Translations under genes and position numbers: made by a program
Assembly (NCBI RefSeq): GCF_022012305.1
Contig: NZ_JAKLTM010000010.1
Coordinates: forward strand, 1-64,000
Direction: 5' to 3'
Source of the DNA: Ramlibacter paludis
Lineage (GTDB): Bacteria; Pseudomonadota; Gammaproteobacteria; Burkholderiales; Burkholderiaceae_C
Length of the DNA: 64,000 bases
In this document: one piece after another, positions 17,867 to 29,847 of the stretch
Layout of the letters: every line of letters starts with the position of its first letter
Position numbering within the stretch: the stretch's first letter is position 1
The notes under the pieces: generated by a model
Database searches by the model: none
Told to the model about the DNA's origin: nothing
Seen by the model: only the letters and a program-made list of their open reading frames with translations

Positions 17867-18817
17867 ATGCACCCTGCTTCCCTTTCCACCTTGCCGCGCC
17901 GGGCGACCGTGCGCGAGATGGGCCTGCGCGATGGCCTGCAAAGCATCGCCACCATCGTTCCCACTGCCGCCAAGTGCGAGTGGATCCGCGACGCCTATGA
18001 CGCCGGCGAGCGCGAGATCGAAGTCGGCTCCTTCGTGCCGGCCCGCCTGCTGCCGCAACTCGCGGACACCGCCGAAGTGCTGGCCTTCGCGCAGACCCTG
18101 CCGGGGCTGAGAGCCTCGGTGCTGGTCCCCAACCTGAAGGGTGCGCAGCGCGCCCTGGAGTGCAATGCGGAGCTGATGCTGGTGCCGCTGTCGGCGAGCC
18201 ACGCGCACAGCCTGGCCAACCTGCGCAAGCCTCCAGACGAAGTCGTGGCGGACATCGCCCGCATGCGCGCCGAGCGCGATGCCAGCGGCGCGCGCACCCG
18301 CATCGAAGTCGGGATGAGCACGGCCTTCGGCTGCACCATCCAGGGCCATGTCGATCCCGAAGAAGTGGTGCGCCTGGTCCAGGCGGTGCTGGACGCCGGC
18401 GTCGACTGCGTCAGCCTGGCCGACACCGTGGGCTACGCCGATCCGGCGATGGTGGCGTCGCTGTTCGAGCGCGTGCTGCGCGTGGCCGGGGACAAGCTCT
18501 CCTGCGCGCACTTCCACGACACGCGCGGCCTCGCGCTGGCCAACGTGTACGCGGCGCTGCAACTGGGCATCACGCGCTTCGACGCGTCCACCGCCGGCAT
18601 CGGCGGCTGCCCGCACGCGCCCGGCGCGAGCGGCAACGTGGCCACCGAAGACCTCGCTTACATGCTGGCCAGCATGGGCGTCGAAACCGGCCTCGATTTC
18701 GACCAGCTGCTCGCGCTGCGCGCCAAGGTGGCCGGCTGGCTGCAGGGCGAATCCCTGCACGGCAGCGTCTGGCGCGCCGGCCTGCCCAAGACGATGAAGG
18801 AGGCCGCCCATGCCTGA
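17867..18817 (+). CDS. HMG-CoA-lyase-family acyl-CoA lyase
   Basis: 316 aa TIM-barrel lyase. The metal/active-site motifs are present: MGLRDGLQ near residue 18, HFHDTRG around 216-222 and the signature GIGGCPHAPGASGN with catalytic Cys248. Family members cleave 3-hydroxy-3-methylglutaryl-CoA to acetyl-CoA and acetoacetate, but some act on citramalyl-CoA or related acyl-CoAs. Together with the overlapping CoA-transferase it forms an activate-then-cleave pair. The start at 17867 lies 74 bp from the divergent LysR gene. Substrate not certain. Confidence 0.87.
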   Translation: MHPASLSTLPRRATVREMGLRDGLQSIATIVPTAAKCEWIRDAYDAGEREIEVGSFVPARLLPQLADTAEVLAFAQTLPGLRASVLVPNLKGAQRALECNAELMLVPLSASHAHSLANLRKPPDEVVADIARMRAERDASGARTRIEVGMSTAFGCTIQGHVDPEEVVRLVQAVLDAGVDCVSLADTVGYADPAMVASLFERVLRVAGDKLSCAHFHDTRGLALANVYAALQLGITRFDASTAGIGGCPHAPGASGNVATEDLAYMLASMGVETGLDFDQLLALRAKVAGWLQGESLHGSVWRAGLPKTMKEAAHA

Positions 18818-20012
18818 CCAGAGCTCCGCGACCCAGCCCCTGCAAGGCCTGCGCGTCGTCGAATTCACCCACATGGTGATGGGTCCGACCTGCGGCATGG
18901 TGCTGGCGGACCTCGGCGCCGAAGTGATCAAGATCGAGCCCGCCGACGGCGACCGCACGCGCTCGCTGCTCGGCGCCGGCGCGGGCTTCTTCCCCATGTT
19001 CAACCGCAACAAGAAGAGCATCGGCATCGACCTGCACCAGCCCGAGGGCGCCGAGCTCGCGCGCAAGCTGTGCGCCAGCGCCGACGTGGTGGCCGAGAAC
19101 TTCAAGCCCGGCACCATGGAGAAGTACGGGCTCGACTACGCTTCGCTGCAAGTGGCGAACCCGAAGCTGATCTACGCCAGCTGCAAGGGCTTCCTGCCCG
19201 GCCCCTACGACCACCGCACCGCGCTCGACGAAGTGGTGCAGATGATGGGCGGCCTCGCCTACATGACGGGCCGCCCCGGCGACCCGCTGCGCGCGGGCAC
19301 CAGCGTCAACGACATCATGGGCGGCCTGTTCGCGGCCATCGGCGTGCTGGGCGCGCTGATCCAGCGCGGCATCACCGGCCGCGGCATGGAAGTGCAGTCG
19401 GCGCTGTTCGAGAACAACGTGTTCCTCATGGGCCAGCACATGCTGCAGTACGCGGTGACCGGCAAGCCGGCCGCGCCGCTGCCCGCGCGCGACAACCCCT
19501 GGGCGGTCTACGACGTCTTCACGGTGAAGGACGGCGAGCAGATCTTCCTCGCGGCCGTGAGCGACGCGCAGTGGAAGACCTTCTGCGACGTGCTGGGCTT
19601 CGCCGACCTGAAGGCCGAGCCAACGCTGGCCACCAACAACCTGCGCGTGCAGCAGCGCCCGGCCCTGCTCAAGACGCTGGGCGAACGCCTGCGCGCGCGC
19701 AGCGCGGCGGAGCTGTCGGCGCTGATGGAGAAGGCGGGCCTGCCCTTCGCGCCGATCCGCCGCCCCGAAGACCTGTACGATGACGAGCACCTGCTGGCCA
19801 GCGGCGGCCTCGCGGACGTGCGCCTGCCCGACGGGGCCAAGGCCGGCCAGACGGTCAAGACCACGCTGCTGCCTTTCACCCTCGCGGGCGAGCGGCTCGG
19901 CGTGCGGCTGGACCCGCCGCGCCTGGGCGAACACAGCCGCGAACTGCTGCAGTCCATCGGCCTGGCGGACGCACAGATCGCCGCCTTGAAAGAGCGCGGC
20001 GTCGTGGCCTGA
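18810..20012 (+). CDS. Class III (CaiB/BaiF) CoA-transferase
   Basis: 400 aa. The N-terminus LQGLRVVEFTHMVMGPTCG and the DLGAEVIKIEPADGDRTR motif are characteristic. The likely catalytic Asp140 is in ALDEVVQMMGG, aligned with GYDxxxQAxxG of the family. It moves CoA between carboxylates through an aspartyl-CoA anhydride. It overlaps the upstream lyase gene by 8 bp. The expected role is to activate the acid whose CoA ester the lyase then splits. Confidence 0.9.
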   Translation: MPDQSSATQPLQGLRVVEFTHMVMGPTCGMVLADLGAEVIKIEPADGDRTRSLLGAGAGFFPMFNRNKKSIGIDLHQPEGAELARKLCASADVVAENFKPGTMEKYGLDYASLQVANPKLIYASCKGFLPGPYDHRTALDEVVQMMGGLAYMTGRPGDPLRAGTSVNDIMGGLFAAIGVLGALIQRGITGRGMEVQSALFENNVFLMGQHMLQYAVTGKPAAPLPARDNPWAVYDVFTVKDGEQIFLAAVSDAQWKTFCDVLGFADLKAEPTLATNNLRVQQRPALLKTLGERLRARSAAELSALMEKAGLPFAPIRRPEDLYDDEHLLASGGLADVRLPDGAKAGQTVKTTLLPFTLAGERLGVRLDPPRLGEHSRELLQSIGLADAQIAALKERGVVA

Positions 20013-20044
20013 AGACCATCATTCCCACCAGAAGGAGACAAACC

Positions 20045-21016
20045 ATGCATTCATTCCCCCTCTCCCGCCGCAGCGTGCTGGCGGCCGGCGCCGCCGCGCT
20101 GCTGCCGGCCCTCGCTTCCGCGCAAGCCGGCACGGTGCGCTTCATCCTGCCGAACGCCACCGGCTCCGGCGTCGACGCGATCACCCGCGCCGCGGCGCCG
20201 GCGCTCGGCAAGAGCCTGGGCGCTTCGGTGGTGGTGGACAACCAGCCCGGCGCGGGCGGCGTCGTCGGCCTGCAAGCGCTGGCGCGTTCGCCGGCGGACG
20301 GCAGCGTGCTGTCGGTGGTGTCGAACAACGTCGTGATCTTCCCGAGCGTGCTCAAGTCGCTGCCGTTCGACATGCCCGGCGACTTCACGCCCATCGCGGT
20401 GGTAGGCGCCACGCCCATGGTGCTGGTGGTCAACCCTGCCAAGATGCCCGTGAGCAACGCCAAGGAATTCTTCGCGCTGCTCAAGAGCAAGCCCGACACC
20501 TTCAACTTCGCCTCCGGCGGCAACGGCACCATCCTGCACCTGGCGACCGAGCTCGTGCTCGATGCCGGCGGCGCCAAGGCCAAGCACATCCCTTACAAGG
20601 GCGTGGGTCCGATGGTCACCGACCTCATCGGCGGCCAGGTCGACTTCGGCACCGCGGCGCTGCCGAGCGTGCAGGCGCACATCAAGTCGGGCGCCTTGCG
20701 GCCGATCGGCGTGCTGGCCCCGACGCGGACGCCCGCGGAGCCTTCGATCCCGACGTTTGCCGAGCAGGGCCTCGCCAATTTCGCGGTGGAGGCCTGGTTC
20801 GCCGTGATCGGCCCGAAGGGCATGAGCCCGGCGGCGGTCAAGAAGGCGCACGACGCGGTCGTGGCGGCCTTCAACGATCCGGCCGTGAAGGAAGCGATGC
20901 AGAAGCAGGGCAACACGATCCAGATCGGCACGACCGAGCAGGCCCAGGTGGCGTTCCGTTCGGAGATGGCGAAGTACGCGGCGCTGGTGAAGAAGGTCGG
21001 GCTCGAGCCGCAGTAA
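20045..21016 (+). CDS. Bug/TctC-family periplasmic solute-binding receptor
   Basis: 323 aa. The signal peptide begins with a twin-Arg-like SRRSVLAAGAAALL and ends at about ALASAQ. Bug features: VDNQPGAGGVVG near residues 60-70 and IPYKGVGPMVTDLIGGQVDFG in the middle. GAAGGAGA precedes the ATG. Third gene of the lyase/CoA-transferase operon (32-bp gap), so its ligand is probably the carboxylate the operon degrades. No transporter membrane genes are nearby; it is not closely similar to the receptor at 11139. Confidence 0.9.
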   Translation: MHSFPLSRRSVLAAGAAALLPALASAQAGTVRFILPNATGSGVDAITRAAAPALGKSLGASVVVDNQPGAGGVVGLQALARSPADGSVLSVVSNNVVIFPSVLKSLPFDMPGDFTPIAVVGATPMVLVVNPAKMPVSNAKEFFALLKSKPDTFNFASGGNGTILHLATELVLDAGGAKAKHIPYKGVGPMVTDLIGGQVDFGTAALPSVQAHIKSGALRPIGVLAPTRTPAEPSIPTFAEQGLANFAVEAWFAVIGPKGMSPAAVKKAHDAVVAAFNDPAVKEAMQKQGNTIQIGTTEQAQVAFRSEMAKYAALVKKVGLEPQ

Positions 21017-21023
21017 GCGTGGC

Positions 21024-21083
21024 AGCCGGGGTTGCCACCCCGGCCTACAGTGGGCGGCGTAGGCCGGGGTGGGAACCCCGGCT
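21024..21083. terminator. 25-bp inverted repeat between convergent genes
   Basis: Arms at 21024-21048 and 21059-21083 are reverse complements with a single mismatch and a 10-nt loop. The sequence begins AGCCGGGGTT. The element fills the gap between the receptor gene stop (21016) and the kinase gene stop (21087), so it is probably a bidirectional terminator. It also looks like a mobile REP-type hairpin. Confidence 0.7.
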
Positions 21084-21086
21084 CCC

Positions 21087-24242
<3,156 letters not shown>

Positions 24243-24249
24243 CCGCCGC

Positions 24250-25158
24250 CTAGCGTGCGAGGGTCGAGGCGCCGAACAGGCTCTGGATGAATTCGACCGC
24301 CAGTTCCGCCGTGCGGTTGCGCACGTCGAGCGCCGGGTTGATCTCCACCACGTCGAGCGAGGCGAGGCGGCCGGTGTCCGCGATCATCTCCATGCACAGC
24401 TGCATCTCGCGGTAGGTCGGGCCACCGCGCACGCCGGTGCCCACGCCGGGCGCTTCCATCGGGTCGAGGCAGTCGAGGTCGAAGCTCACGTGCAGGTGGG
24501 TGTCCTCGTCCACGTCCTGCAGCACCTCGGTCATGGTGTTGCGCATGCCGTGCTCGTCGAGGTGGCGCATGTCGAAGACCTGCAGGCCCAGCTGGCGGAT
24601 CGCCTGCTTCTCCTCGGCGTCGACGCTGCGGATGCCGATGAAGTCCAGGTTGTCCGCGCTGATGGCGGCGCGCTCGCCGCTCCAGCCGACCAGCTCCGCC
24701 GGGCCGAAGCCCAGCAGGCAGGCGACCGGCATGCCGTGGATGTTGCCGCTGGGGCTGATCGCCTCGGTGTTGACGTCGGTATGCGCGTCGAGCCAGATCA
24801 CGCGCAGGTTCTTGTGCTCCTGCCGGCACTGGCGCGCCACCGCGCTGATCGAGCCGATGGCCAGGCAGTGGTCGCCGCCCATGAGCAGCGGCACGTGGCC
24901 CATCGCGAGGTCGGTGGAGACGGCGTCGAAGACGGCACGGTTCCAGGCCGTCACTTCCGGCAGGTGGCGGATGCCGTTGGCCGGCGCCTTCCACGGATTG
25001 GGCGGGCCCGCGAGGTTGCCGCGGTCGATGACGCCGAGGCCGTGGTTGCGCAGGGCATCGCCGATGCCGGCCACGCGCAAGGCGTCGGGTCCCATGCCCG
25101 CGCCGCGGACACTGGCGCCCACGTCGGTGGGGGCGCCGATGAGGCTCACTGTTTTCAT
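24250..25158 (-). CDS. rocF: Arginase
   Basis: 302 aa, the usual arginase length. It hydrolyses arginine to ornithine and urea with a dimanganese centre. All metal motifs are present: GGDHCLAIG, DAHTDVNT, SFDLDCLDP and a late EINPALD. GGGAGAA lies just upstream of the ATG at 25158. No other arginine catabolic gene is adjacent; the downstream neighbour is the hybrid kinase, 7 bp away. Confidence 0.93.
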   Translation of the reverse strand: MKTVSLIGAPTDVGASVRGAGMGPDALRVAGIGDALRNHGLGVIDRGNLAGPPNPWKAPANGIRHLPEVTAWNRAVFDAVSTDLAMGHVPLLMGGDHCLAIGSISAVARQCRQEHKNLRVIWLDAHTDVNTEAISPSGNIHGMPVACLLGFGPAELVGWSGERAAISADNLDFIGIRSVDAEEKQAIRQLGLQVFDMRHLDEHGMRNTMTEVLQDVDEDTHLHVSFDLDCLDPMEAPGVGTGVRGGPTYREMQLCMEMIADTGRLASLDVVEINPALDVRNRTAELAVEFIQSLFGASTLAR

Positions 25159-25226
25159 GCGCGCGCTTCTCCCAGGTCAGCCGCAACGGTCGCATTGTGC
25201 GGCAAGCGGACCGCGCCCGCAGCCAT

Positions 25227-26228
25227 CTACAGGCGAAAAACCGCCTTGCGCCGTCCGACCGGGGCGCCCTTGATGCTGGCGATGGTCTCGTTGCGCCAGG
25301 GCCGCAGCGCCTCGCGCTGCGCATCGTCCATCCAACCGATCTGGTCCAGTGCCTCCACCGTGGCCGCGAACAGCGCCAGCTTGTTGCCGTCGGCGATCTT
25401 GATCGCCAGCGCTTCGCCGCGGCCGCGGCTGGCCACCACCTGCACGCCCTCGGCGCCGACCTTGCTGACCCAGTCGCCGCGGCCGGCCTGCATCAGGGCG
25501 ACGTCGTTGCGGCCCGTGCCCGACACCAGTTCCGGATGCGCCGTCATCGCGTTGGCCAGCGCGTCGAAGCTGTCGCCGAATTGCGCGTCGGCCTTGCCGC
25601 TGGCGAGGCGGGCGAAGCCGCGGGCCAGGCTGGCCAGCGGCATGGCGTAGTTGGGCGCGGAACAGCCGTCGATGCCCATGGCCAGCTGGCCTTCCTCCAG
25701 GCCGACGGCCGCGGCGACGTCGCGCCGGATCGCCTGCTGCAGCGGATGCGCCGGCGCCACGTAGGTCTCCAGCGGCAGGCCGTGCTGCACGCAGTGCGCG
25801 AGGAAGCCGCTGTGCTTGCCGCTGCAGTTGTGGTGGCGTTCGTCGTAGCTGCCCGGCGCGGGCGGCGGGTAAGCGCCCAGTTCGGCGAAGTAAGGCACGT
25901 GGCAGCCGCACTGCAGGCGCTTGTAGCCGACGCCCGCCTTGGCGAGGATGTTGTCGACCTGCTCGACGTGCATGGGCTCGCCGTTGTGGCTGGCGCACAG
26001 CATCGCCAGGTTGGCCGGCGTCAGGCCGAAGTGCTGCACGCCGCCGCCCTGGACGAAGGGCAGCGCCTGCAGCGGCTTGAGGGTGGAGCGGGTGAAGCTC
26101 ACGCGCTGCGGATCGCCGGCGCTGGCCAGCACGCGGCCGGTGGTGTCGGTGACGGCGACGTGGCCGAAGTGCACGTTTTCCAGCGTATCGCCGCGGGTGG
26201 TTTCGACCAGGGGAAGGAGGGAAGGCAT
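25227..26228 (-). CDS. Asparaginase of the Rhizobium-etli type (asparaginase II family)
   Basis: 333 aa. The family signatures are RSTLKPLQALPFV near residue 48, ASHNGEP, a Cys-rich GCH, NCSGKHSGFL and GIDGCSAPNYA. This is the thermolabile asparaginase family (beta-lactamase-like fold), unrelated to E. coli AnsA/AnsB. It hydrolyses asparagine to aspartate and ammonia. Only 26 bp separates its start from that of the divergent biotin/carboxyltransferase gene. With arginase next door, a small nitrogen-release group is possible. Confidence 0.88.
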   Translation of the reverse strand: MPSLLPLVETTRGDTLENVHFGHVAVTDTTGRVLASAGDPQRVSFTRSTLKPLQALPFVQGGGVQHFGLTPANLAMLCASHNGEPMHVEQVDNILAKAGVGYKRLQCGCHVPYFAELGAYPPPAPGSYDERHHNCSGKHSGFLAHCVQHGLPLETYVAPAHPLQQAIRRDVAAAVGLEEGQLAMGIDGCSAPNYAMPLASLARGFARLASGKADAQFGDSFDALANAMTAHPELVSGTGRNDVALMQAGRGDWVSKVGAEGVQVVASRGRGEALAIKIADGNKLALFAATVEALDQIGWMDDAQREALRPWRNETIASIKGAPVGRRKAVFRL

Positions 26229-26254
26229 GGACGGAATTCTGCTCCAATGCCGCC

Positions 26255-28060
26255 ATGGCCGAACTCCGCTCCCCGCTGCAAGCCCAGGTCGTGCAATGGC
26301 TGGTCGCCCCGGGCGACAGCGTGCGCGCGGGCGACGTCGTCGTGATCCTCGAGGCGATGAAGATGGAGCACGAGGTGCGCAGCCCGGGGCACGGCAAGGT
26401 GCGGGAGCTGCTGTTTCGCGCAGGCGAGACGGTGGCGGAGCGGGAGGTGTTGCTGGTGGTGGATGAGGCTGCCGGTGCCGTCAGCGCTGCCAGCGCCCCC
26501 ACCCCAGCCCTCTCCCAGGCGCACAGGGAGGAAGAGCGGGAGGATCTGCGGCGCGTCGTCGAGCGGCATGCGCTGACGCTGGACGCGGCGCGCCCGGACG
26601 CCGTGGCGAAGCGCCACGCGCTGGGCCTGCGGACCGCGCGCGAGAACATCGCGGACCTGTGCGACCCCGGCTCCTTCGACGAGTACGGCGCGCTGGCCGT
26701 CGCCGCGCAGAGCAGCCGCCGCAGCGCCGACGACCTGCAGCGCAACACGCCGGCGGACGGCATGGTCACCGGCATCGGCACCGTCGGCGGCCGGCGCGTC
26801 GCCGTGCTCGCCTACGACGCCACCGTGCTGGCCGGCACGCAGGGCTTTCGCAACCACCAGAAGACCGACCGGCTGCTGGGCGTGGCGCTGAAGAACCGGC
26901 TGCCGGTGGTGCTGTTCGCCGAAGGCGGCGGCGGCCGGCCCGGCGACACCGACATGCCCATCGTCGCCGGCTTGCACGTGCCCACGTTTGCCAGCTTCGC
27001 GCGCCTGAACGGCCAGGTGCCGGTGGTCGGCATCGCCGCCGGCCGCTGCTTCGCCGGCAACGCGGCGCTGCTCGGTTGCTGCGACGTGATCATCGCCACC
27101 GCCGGCAGCAACATCGGCATGGGCGGACCGGCAATGGTGGAAGGCGGCGGCCTCGGCGTGTTCCGGCCGGAAGCGATCGGACCTGCGCCGGTCCAGCATG
27201 GCAACGGCGTGATCGACGTGCTGGTGGCCGATGAAGCCGAAGCGGTCGCCGCTGCGCGCCAATACCTCGCGTTCTTCACGGACGCCGCCACCGGCTTCGA
27301 GGCGCCCGATCCGCTCGCGCTGCGCAACGTGGTGCCCGAGAATCGCCTGCGCGTCTACGACAGCCGCGCCGCGCTCGCCGGGCTGGTCGACGTCGGTTCT
27401 CTGCTGGAACTGCGCACGGGCTTCGGCGTCGGCATCCACACCGCGCTGGGCCGCATCGCCGGCCGGCCCATCGGCCTGCTGGCCAGCAATCCGCTGCACC
27501 TCGGCGGCGCCATCGACGCCGATGCCGCCGACAAGGCCGCGCGCTTCATGCAGCTGTGCAACGCGCACGGCCTGCCGCTGGTGAGCCTGGTCGACACGCC
27601 GGGCTTCATGGTGGGACCGGCCATCGAGGAGCAGGCGCAGGTGCGGCACGTGAGCCGCATGTTCATCGCCGCCGCGCACCTGCGCGTGCCCTTCTTCGCC
27701 GTGGTGCTGCGCAAGGGTTATGGCCTCGGCGCGATGGCGATGGCGGCCGGCGGCTTCCACGAACCCGCAGCGATGGTCGCCTGGCCGAGCGGCGAGTTCG
27801 GCGGCATGGGACTCGAAGGCGCGGTGCGCCTGGGCTACCGCAAGGAACTGGAAGCGCTGCCCGAAGGCCCGCAGCGCGAAGCGCTGTTCGAGCAACTGGT
27901 GGCCAAGCAGTACGCGGCCGGCGCGGCGATGAACATGGCGGCCACGCTGGAGATCGATGCGGTGATCGATCCGGCTCGGACGCGCGACTGGCTGGTGCGT
28001 GGGCTGGAGGCGGCGCGTACGGCGCCCGCCGCAGGGCCCCTGGCGATCGATCCGTGGTGA
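26255..28060 (+). CDS. Biotinyl-domain / carboxyltransferase fusion protein
   Basis: 601 aa. Residues 1-72 are a biotin-carrier domain with Lys36 in the EAMKM motif. Residues about 95-600 are an acyl-CoA carboxyltransferase (beta-subunit type, both halves, with FFAVVLRKGYGLGAMAMAGG-like and TPGFMVGP oxyanion regions). The biotin carboxylase is not in the window. The linker (about 73-95) is encoded by a GC-rich stretch at 26496-26540 that resembles an intergenic repeat. In relatives these two domains are usually separate proteins or joined with the carboxylase. No clear ribosome site precedes the ATG. The acyl-CoA substrate is unknown. Confidence 0.85.
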   Translation: MAELRSPLQAQVVQWLVAPGDSVRAGDVVVILEAMKMEHEVRSPGHGKVRELLFRAGETVAEREVLLVVDEAAGAVSAASAPTPALSQAHREEEREDLRRVVERHALTLDAARPDAVAKRHALGLRTARENIADLCDPGSFDEYGALAVAAQSSRRSADDLQRNTPADGMVTGIGTVGGRRVAVLAYDATVLAGTQGFRNHQKTDRLLGVALKNRLPVVLFAEGGGGRPGDTDMPIVAGLHVPTFASFARLNGQVPVVGIAAGRCFAGNAALLGCCDVIIATAGSNIGMGGPAMVEGGGLGVFRPEAIGPAPVQHGNGVIDVLVADEAEAVAAARQYLAFFTDAATGFEAPDPLALRNVVPENRLRVYDSRAALAGLVDVGSLLELRTGFGVGIHTALGRIAGRPIGLLASNPLHLGGAIDADAADKAARFMQLCNAHGLPLVSLVDTPGFMVGPAIEEQAQVRHVSRMFIAAAHLRVPFFAVVLRKGYGLGAMAMAAGGFHEPAAMVAWPSGEFGGMGLEGAVRLGYRKELEALPEGPQREALFEQLVAKQYAAGAAMNMAATLEIDAVIDPARTRDWLVRGLEAARTAPAAGPLAIDPW

Positions 28061-28070
28061 CGCTGGCCGC

Positions 28071-28484
28071 TCAGGCCACGCGGAACAGGATCGCGTCGCG
28101 GTTGCCGGCGGCGCGCTGGAAGAACGCGGTCAGGCCGCGCACCGCTTCCAGCACCTGGTCGACGGATGCTTCCATCAGCGCGCCGTCGCAGCGCGTGCGC
28201 AGTTCGGGCTCGGCCAGCTTCGCGAGTTGCGCGGCCGAGGCCTGCACCTAGTCGGCGTAGGAATAGCCCGCCATCGCGGGGATGGCCGTGGTCTGTTCCG
28301 CACCGCAGCCGCCCTCGGCTTGCAGCACTTGGCTCAGTTCGTACCAGACGGCCTTGGCCTGGCCGAAGTTCTCGCGCGGCTTCTCGCTGCCCGCGCCCTG
28401 CAGGAACTGCGCGGGATCGAGCTCGCCCGCCAGCAGCCGTTTCAGCTGGTCGTCCGACAGCGCATAGAAATCCCCGTCCCCCAT
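28071..28484 (-). pseudogene. DUF1877-like gene interrupted by an amber codon
   Basis: The reading frame starts at 28484 (GGAGA upstream) and would give 137 aa ending at a TGA at 28071-28073. It is broken by a single in-frame TAG at 28248-28250, codon 79. Both halves read as one domain: MGDGDFYALSDDQLKRLLAG, AVWYELSQVL and AIPAMAGYSY before the stop, then helical residues and FFQRAAGNRDAIL after it. That pattern is like DUF1877 proteins. Recent point mutation, sequencing error and readthrough are the possibilities. Confidence 0.7.
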
Positions 28485-28611
28485 GGCCCGTCTCCGTCGT
28501 TGCGGTGCGAACCACTCTACAAAAGCGCCTGCGGGCCGGCTACGCTGCAACCGGCCATCGGCGCGCGGCGCCGACCAGCGGCCGCGCGCTGCGGCGTGCG
28601 CGCCACGCGTT

Positions 28612-28626
28612 TAGGCAAGTTGCCTA
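28612..28626. promoter_or_regulatory. 7-bp dyad upstream of small membrane protein gene
   Basis: TAGGCAA and TTGCCTA flank a single G. The dyad lies 36 nt upstream of the ATG at 28663, just before a TATATT (28649-28654) that could serve as a -10 element. It may be an operator. The surrounding 28485-28662 otherwise shows no gene. Confidence 0.4.
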
Positions 28627-28662
28627 CGCCTTGCATGGCCGGCGCGGCTATATTGCGGCGCC

Positions 28663-29043
28663 ATGGCCGCCCACGCGCAAGTCCGACTTGCCTCCTTCTC
28701 CGCCGCCGCCTATGCCACGCTTGGCATCGCCGGCATCCTCTATCCGCTGGCCCACTCCGGCAATTTCCGCGTGCTGCGCCATGCGCTGTCGCAGCCGCCG
28801 GTGTGGCTGGCGATCGTCATCGCGGCGCTCGTGGCGTGGGGACTGGCCAGGCGCCAGGCGTGGGCCTGGTGGCTCGGCGTGATCGCCGCGAGCTACCAGC
28901 TGGCGATGCTGCTGTTCGCGTACGTGCGCGGGCCCGCGTTCGGCCACCTGCCGCGGCCCTGGACGCTGATCGCGATGGTGCTGCTGGCGCTCGTGCTGGT
29001 GCTGTTGTTGCCGCGGCGCGCGCGGCTGGCCTGCAGTCGCTAG
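28663..29043 (+). CDS. Small polytopic membrane protein, unknown
   Basis: 126 aa with four likely membrane segments: about 13-30, 47-63, 68-88 and 101-118. It ends in a basic tail (LPRRARLACSR). No catalytic or metal motif is visible. It is transcribed alone, toward the TPR gene, with which it shares its last 4 bp. Confidence 0.7.
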   Translation: MAAHAQVRLASFSAAAYATLGIAGILYPLAHSGNFRVLRHALSQPPVWLAIVIAALVAWGLARRQAWAWWLGVIAASYQLAMLLFAYVRGPAFGHLPRPWTLIAMVLLALVLVLLLPRRARLACSR

Positions 29044-29795
29044 GAGCGCTTCGCCGCCAGGTCGCGCGCCGCCTTCAGCCGCCGCAGCGACCCCGCATTC
29101 AGCTCGCGCGCCATCGCATTCCAGCGCGAAGCGATCTGGTCCAGCTCCGCCTGCAAGCGCTGCGCGATGGCGCCTTCTCCGCTGCCGTAAGCCCAGATCG
29201 CGTATTCCGCGCGCGCCTCGAAGGTGCCGAAGCGGGCGACGGCGGATTCGAACTCGGTGCGCGCTTCGTTGCCGCGGCCGCAGCCGGCCAGCGAGCGCGC
29301 CGTCAACAGCGCCACCGCTTCGGGGCGGAAGTCGGGATGCTCGCGCCGCAGCGGCTCGAGGTAGCGCAACGCCGCGTGGTAGCGCACGCACTCCACGTAC
29401 GCGCGCGCCAGGCCGAAGCGGATCTCGGGGTCGTTGGCAAACGGGCCGTTCAGGACGGCCTCGTAGGCCTGCACCGCGGCCGGCGCATCACCCACCGCCA
29501 ACAGCGCGGCGGCCAGGCGCATCTGGTTCTGCGCCGTGGGTGTGTCCTCGAACGCGGCGCGCGCCTCCCGCACTTCGCGGGTCGGATCCAGCAGGCGGCC
29601 CGCGGCACCCATCGCGCGGAAGGCCTTGCGCTGCAGGCGCGAGTTGGGCAGGTAGATCGCCAGGAAGTAGACGGTGCTGCCCAGGACCGGGAAGGCAAAC
29701 AGGATGAAAAGCCAATACAGCTGCTGGCCCGTGCGCACCACGTGGATGGCGCAGAAGATGGCCAGGACGAAATTCAACCCGATGGCAACCGGCAT
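29040..29795 (-). CDS. Membrane-anchored TPR protein
   Basis: 251 aa. Two N-terminal membrane segments (about 5-20 and 26-48) include YWLFILFAFPVLGSTVYFLA, similar to the PLDc_N hairpin found in cardiolipin-synthase-like proteins. Residues about 85-230 form TPR-like helix pairs (AAVQAYEAVLNGPFANDPE). The combination suggests a membrane scaffold facing the cytoplasm. It overlaps the convergent small membrane gene by 4 bp at the stops. No known name. Confidence 0.75.
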   Translation of the reverse strand: MPVAIGLNFVLAIFCAIHVVRTGQQLYWLFILFAFPVLGSTVYFLAIYLPNSRLQRKAFRAMGAAGRLLDPTREVREARAAFEDTPTAQNQMRLAAALLAVGDAPAAVQAYEAVLNGPFANDPEIRFGLARAYVECVRYHAALRYLEPLRREHPDFRPEAVALLTARSLAGCGRGNEARTEFESAVARFGTFEARAEYAIWAYGSGEGAIAQRLQAELDQIASRWNAMARELNAGSLRRLKAARDLAAKRS

Positions 29796-29847
29796 GGGAT
29801 TCCCCCCTCGTTTTGGCGGGGACTATAGCCACGGACTGCGCGCGCGG

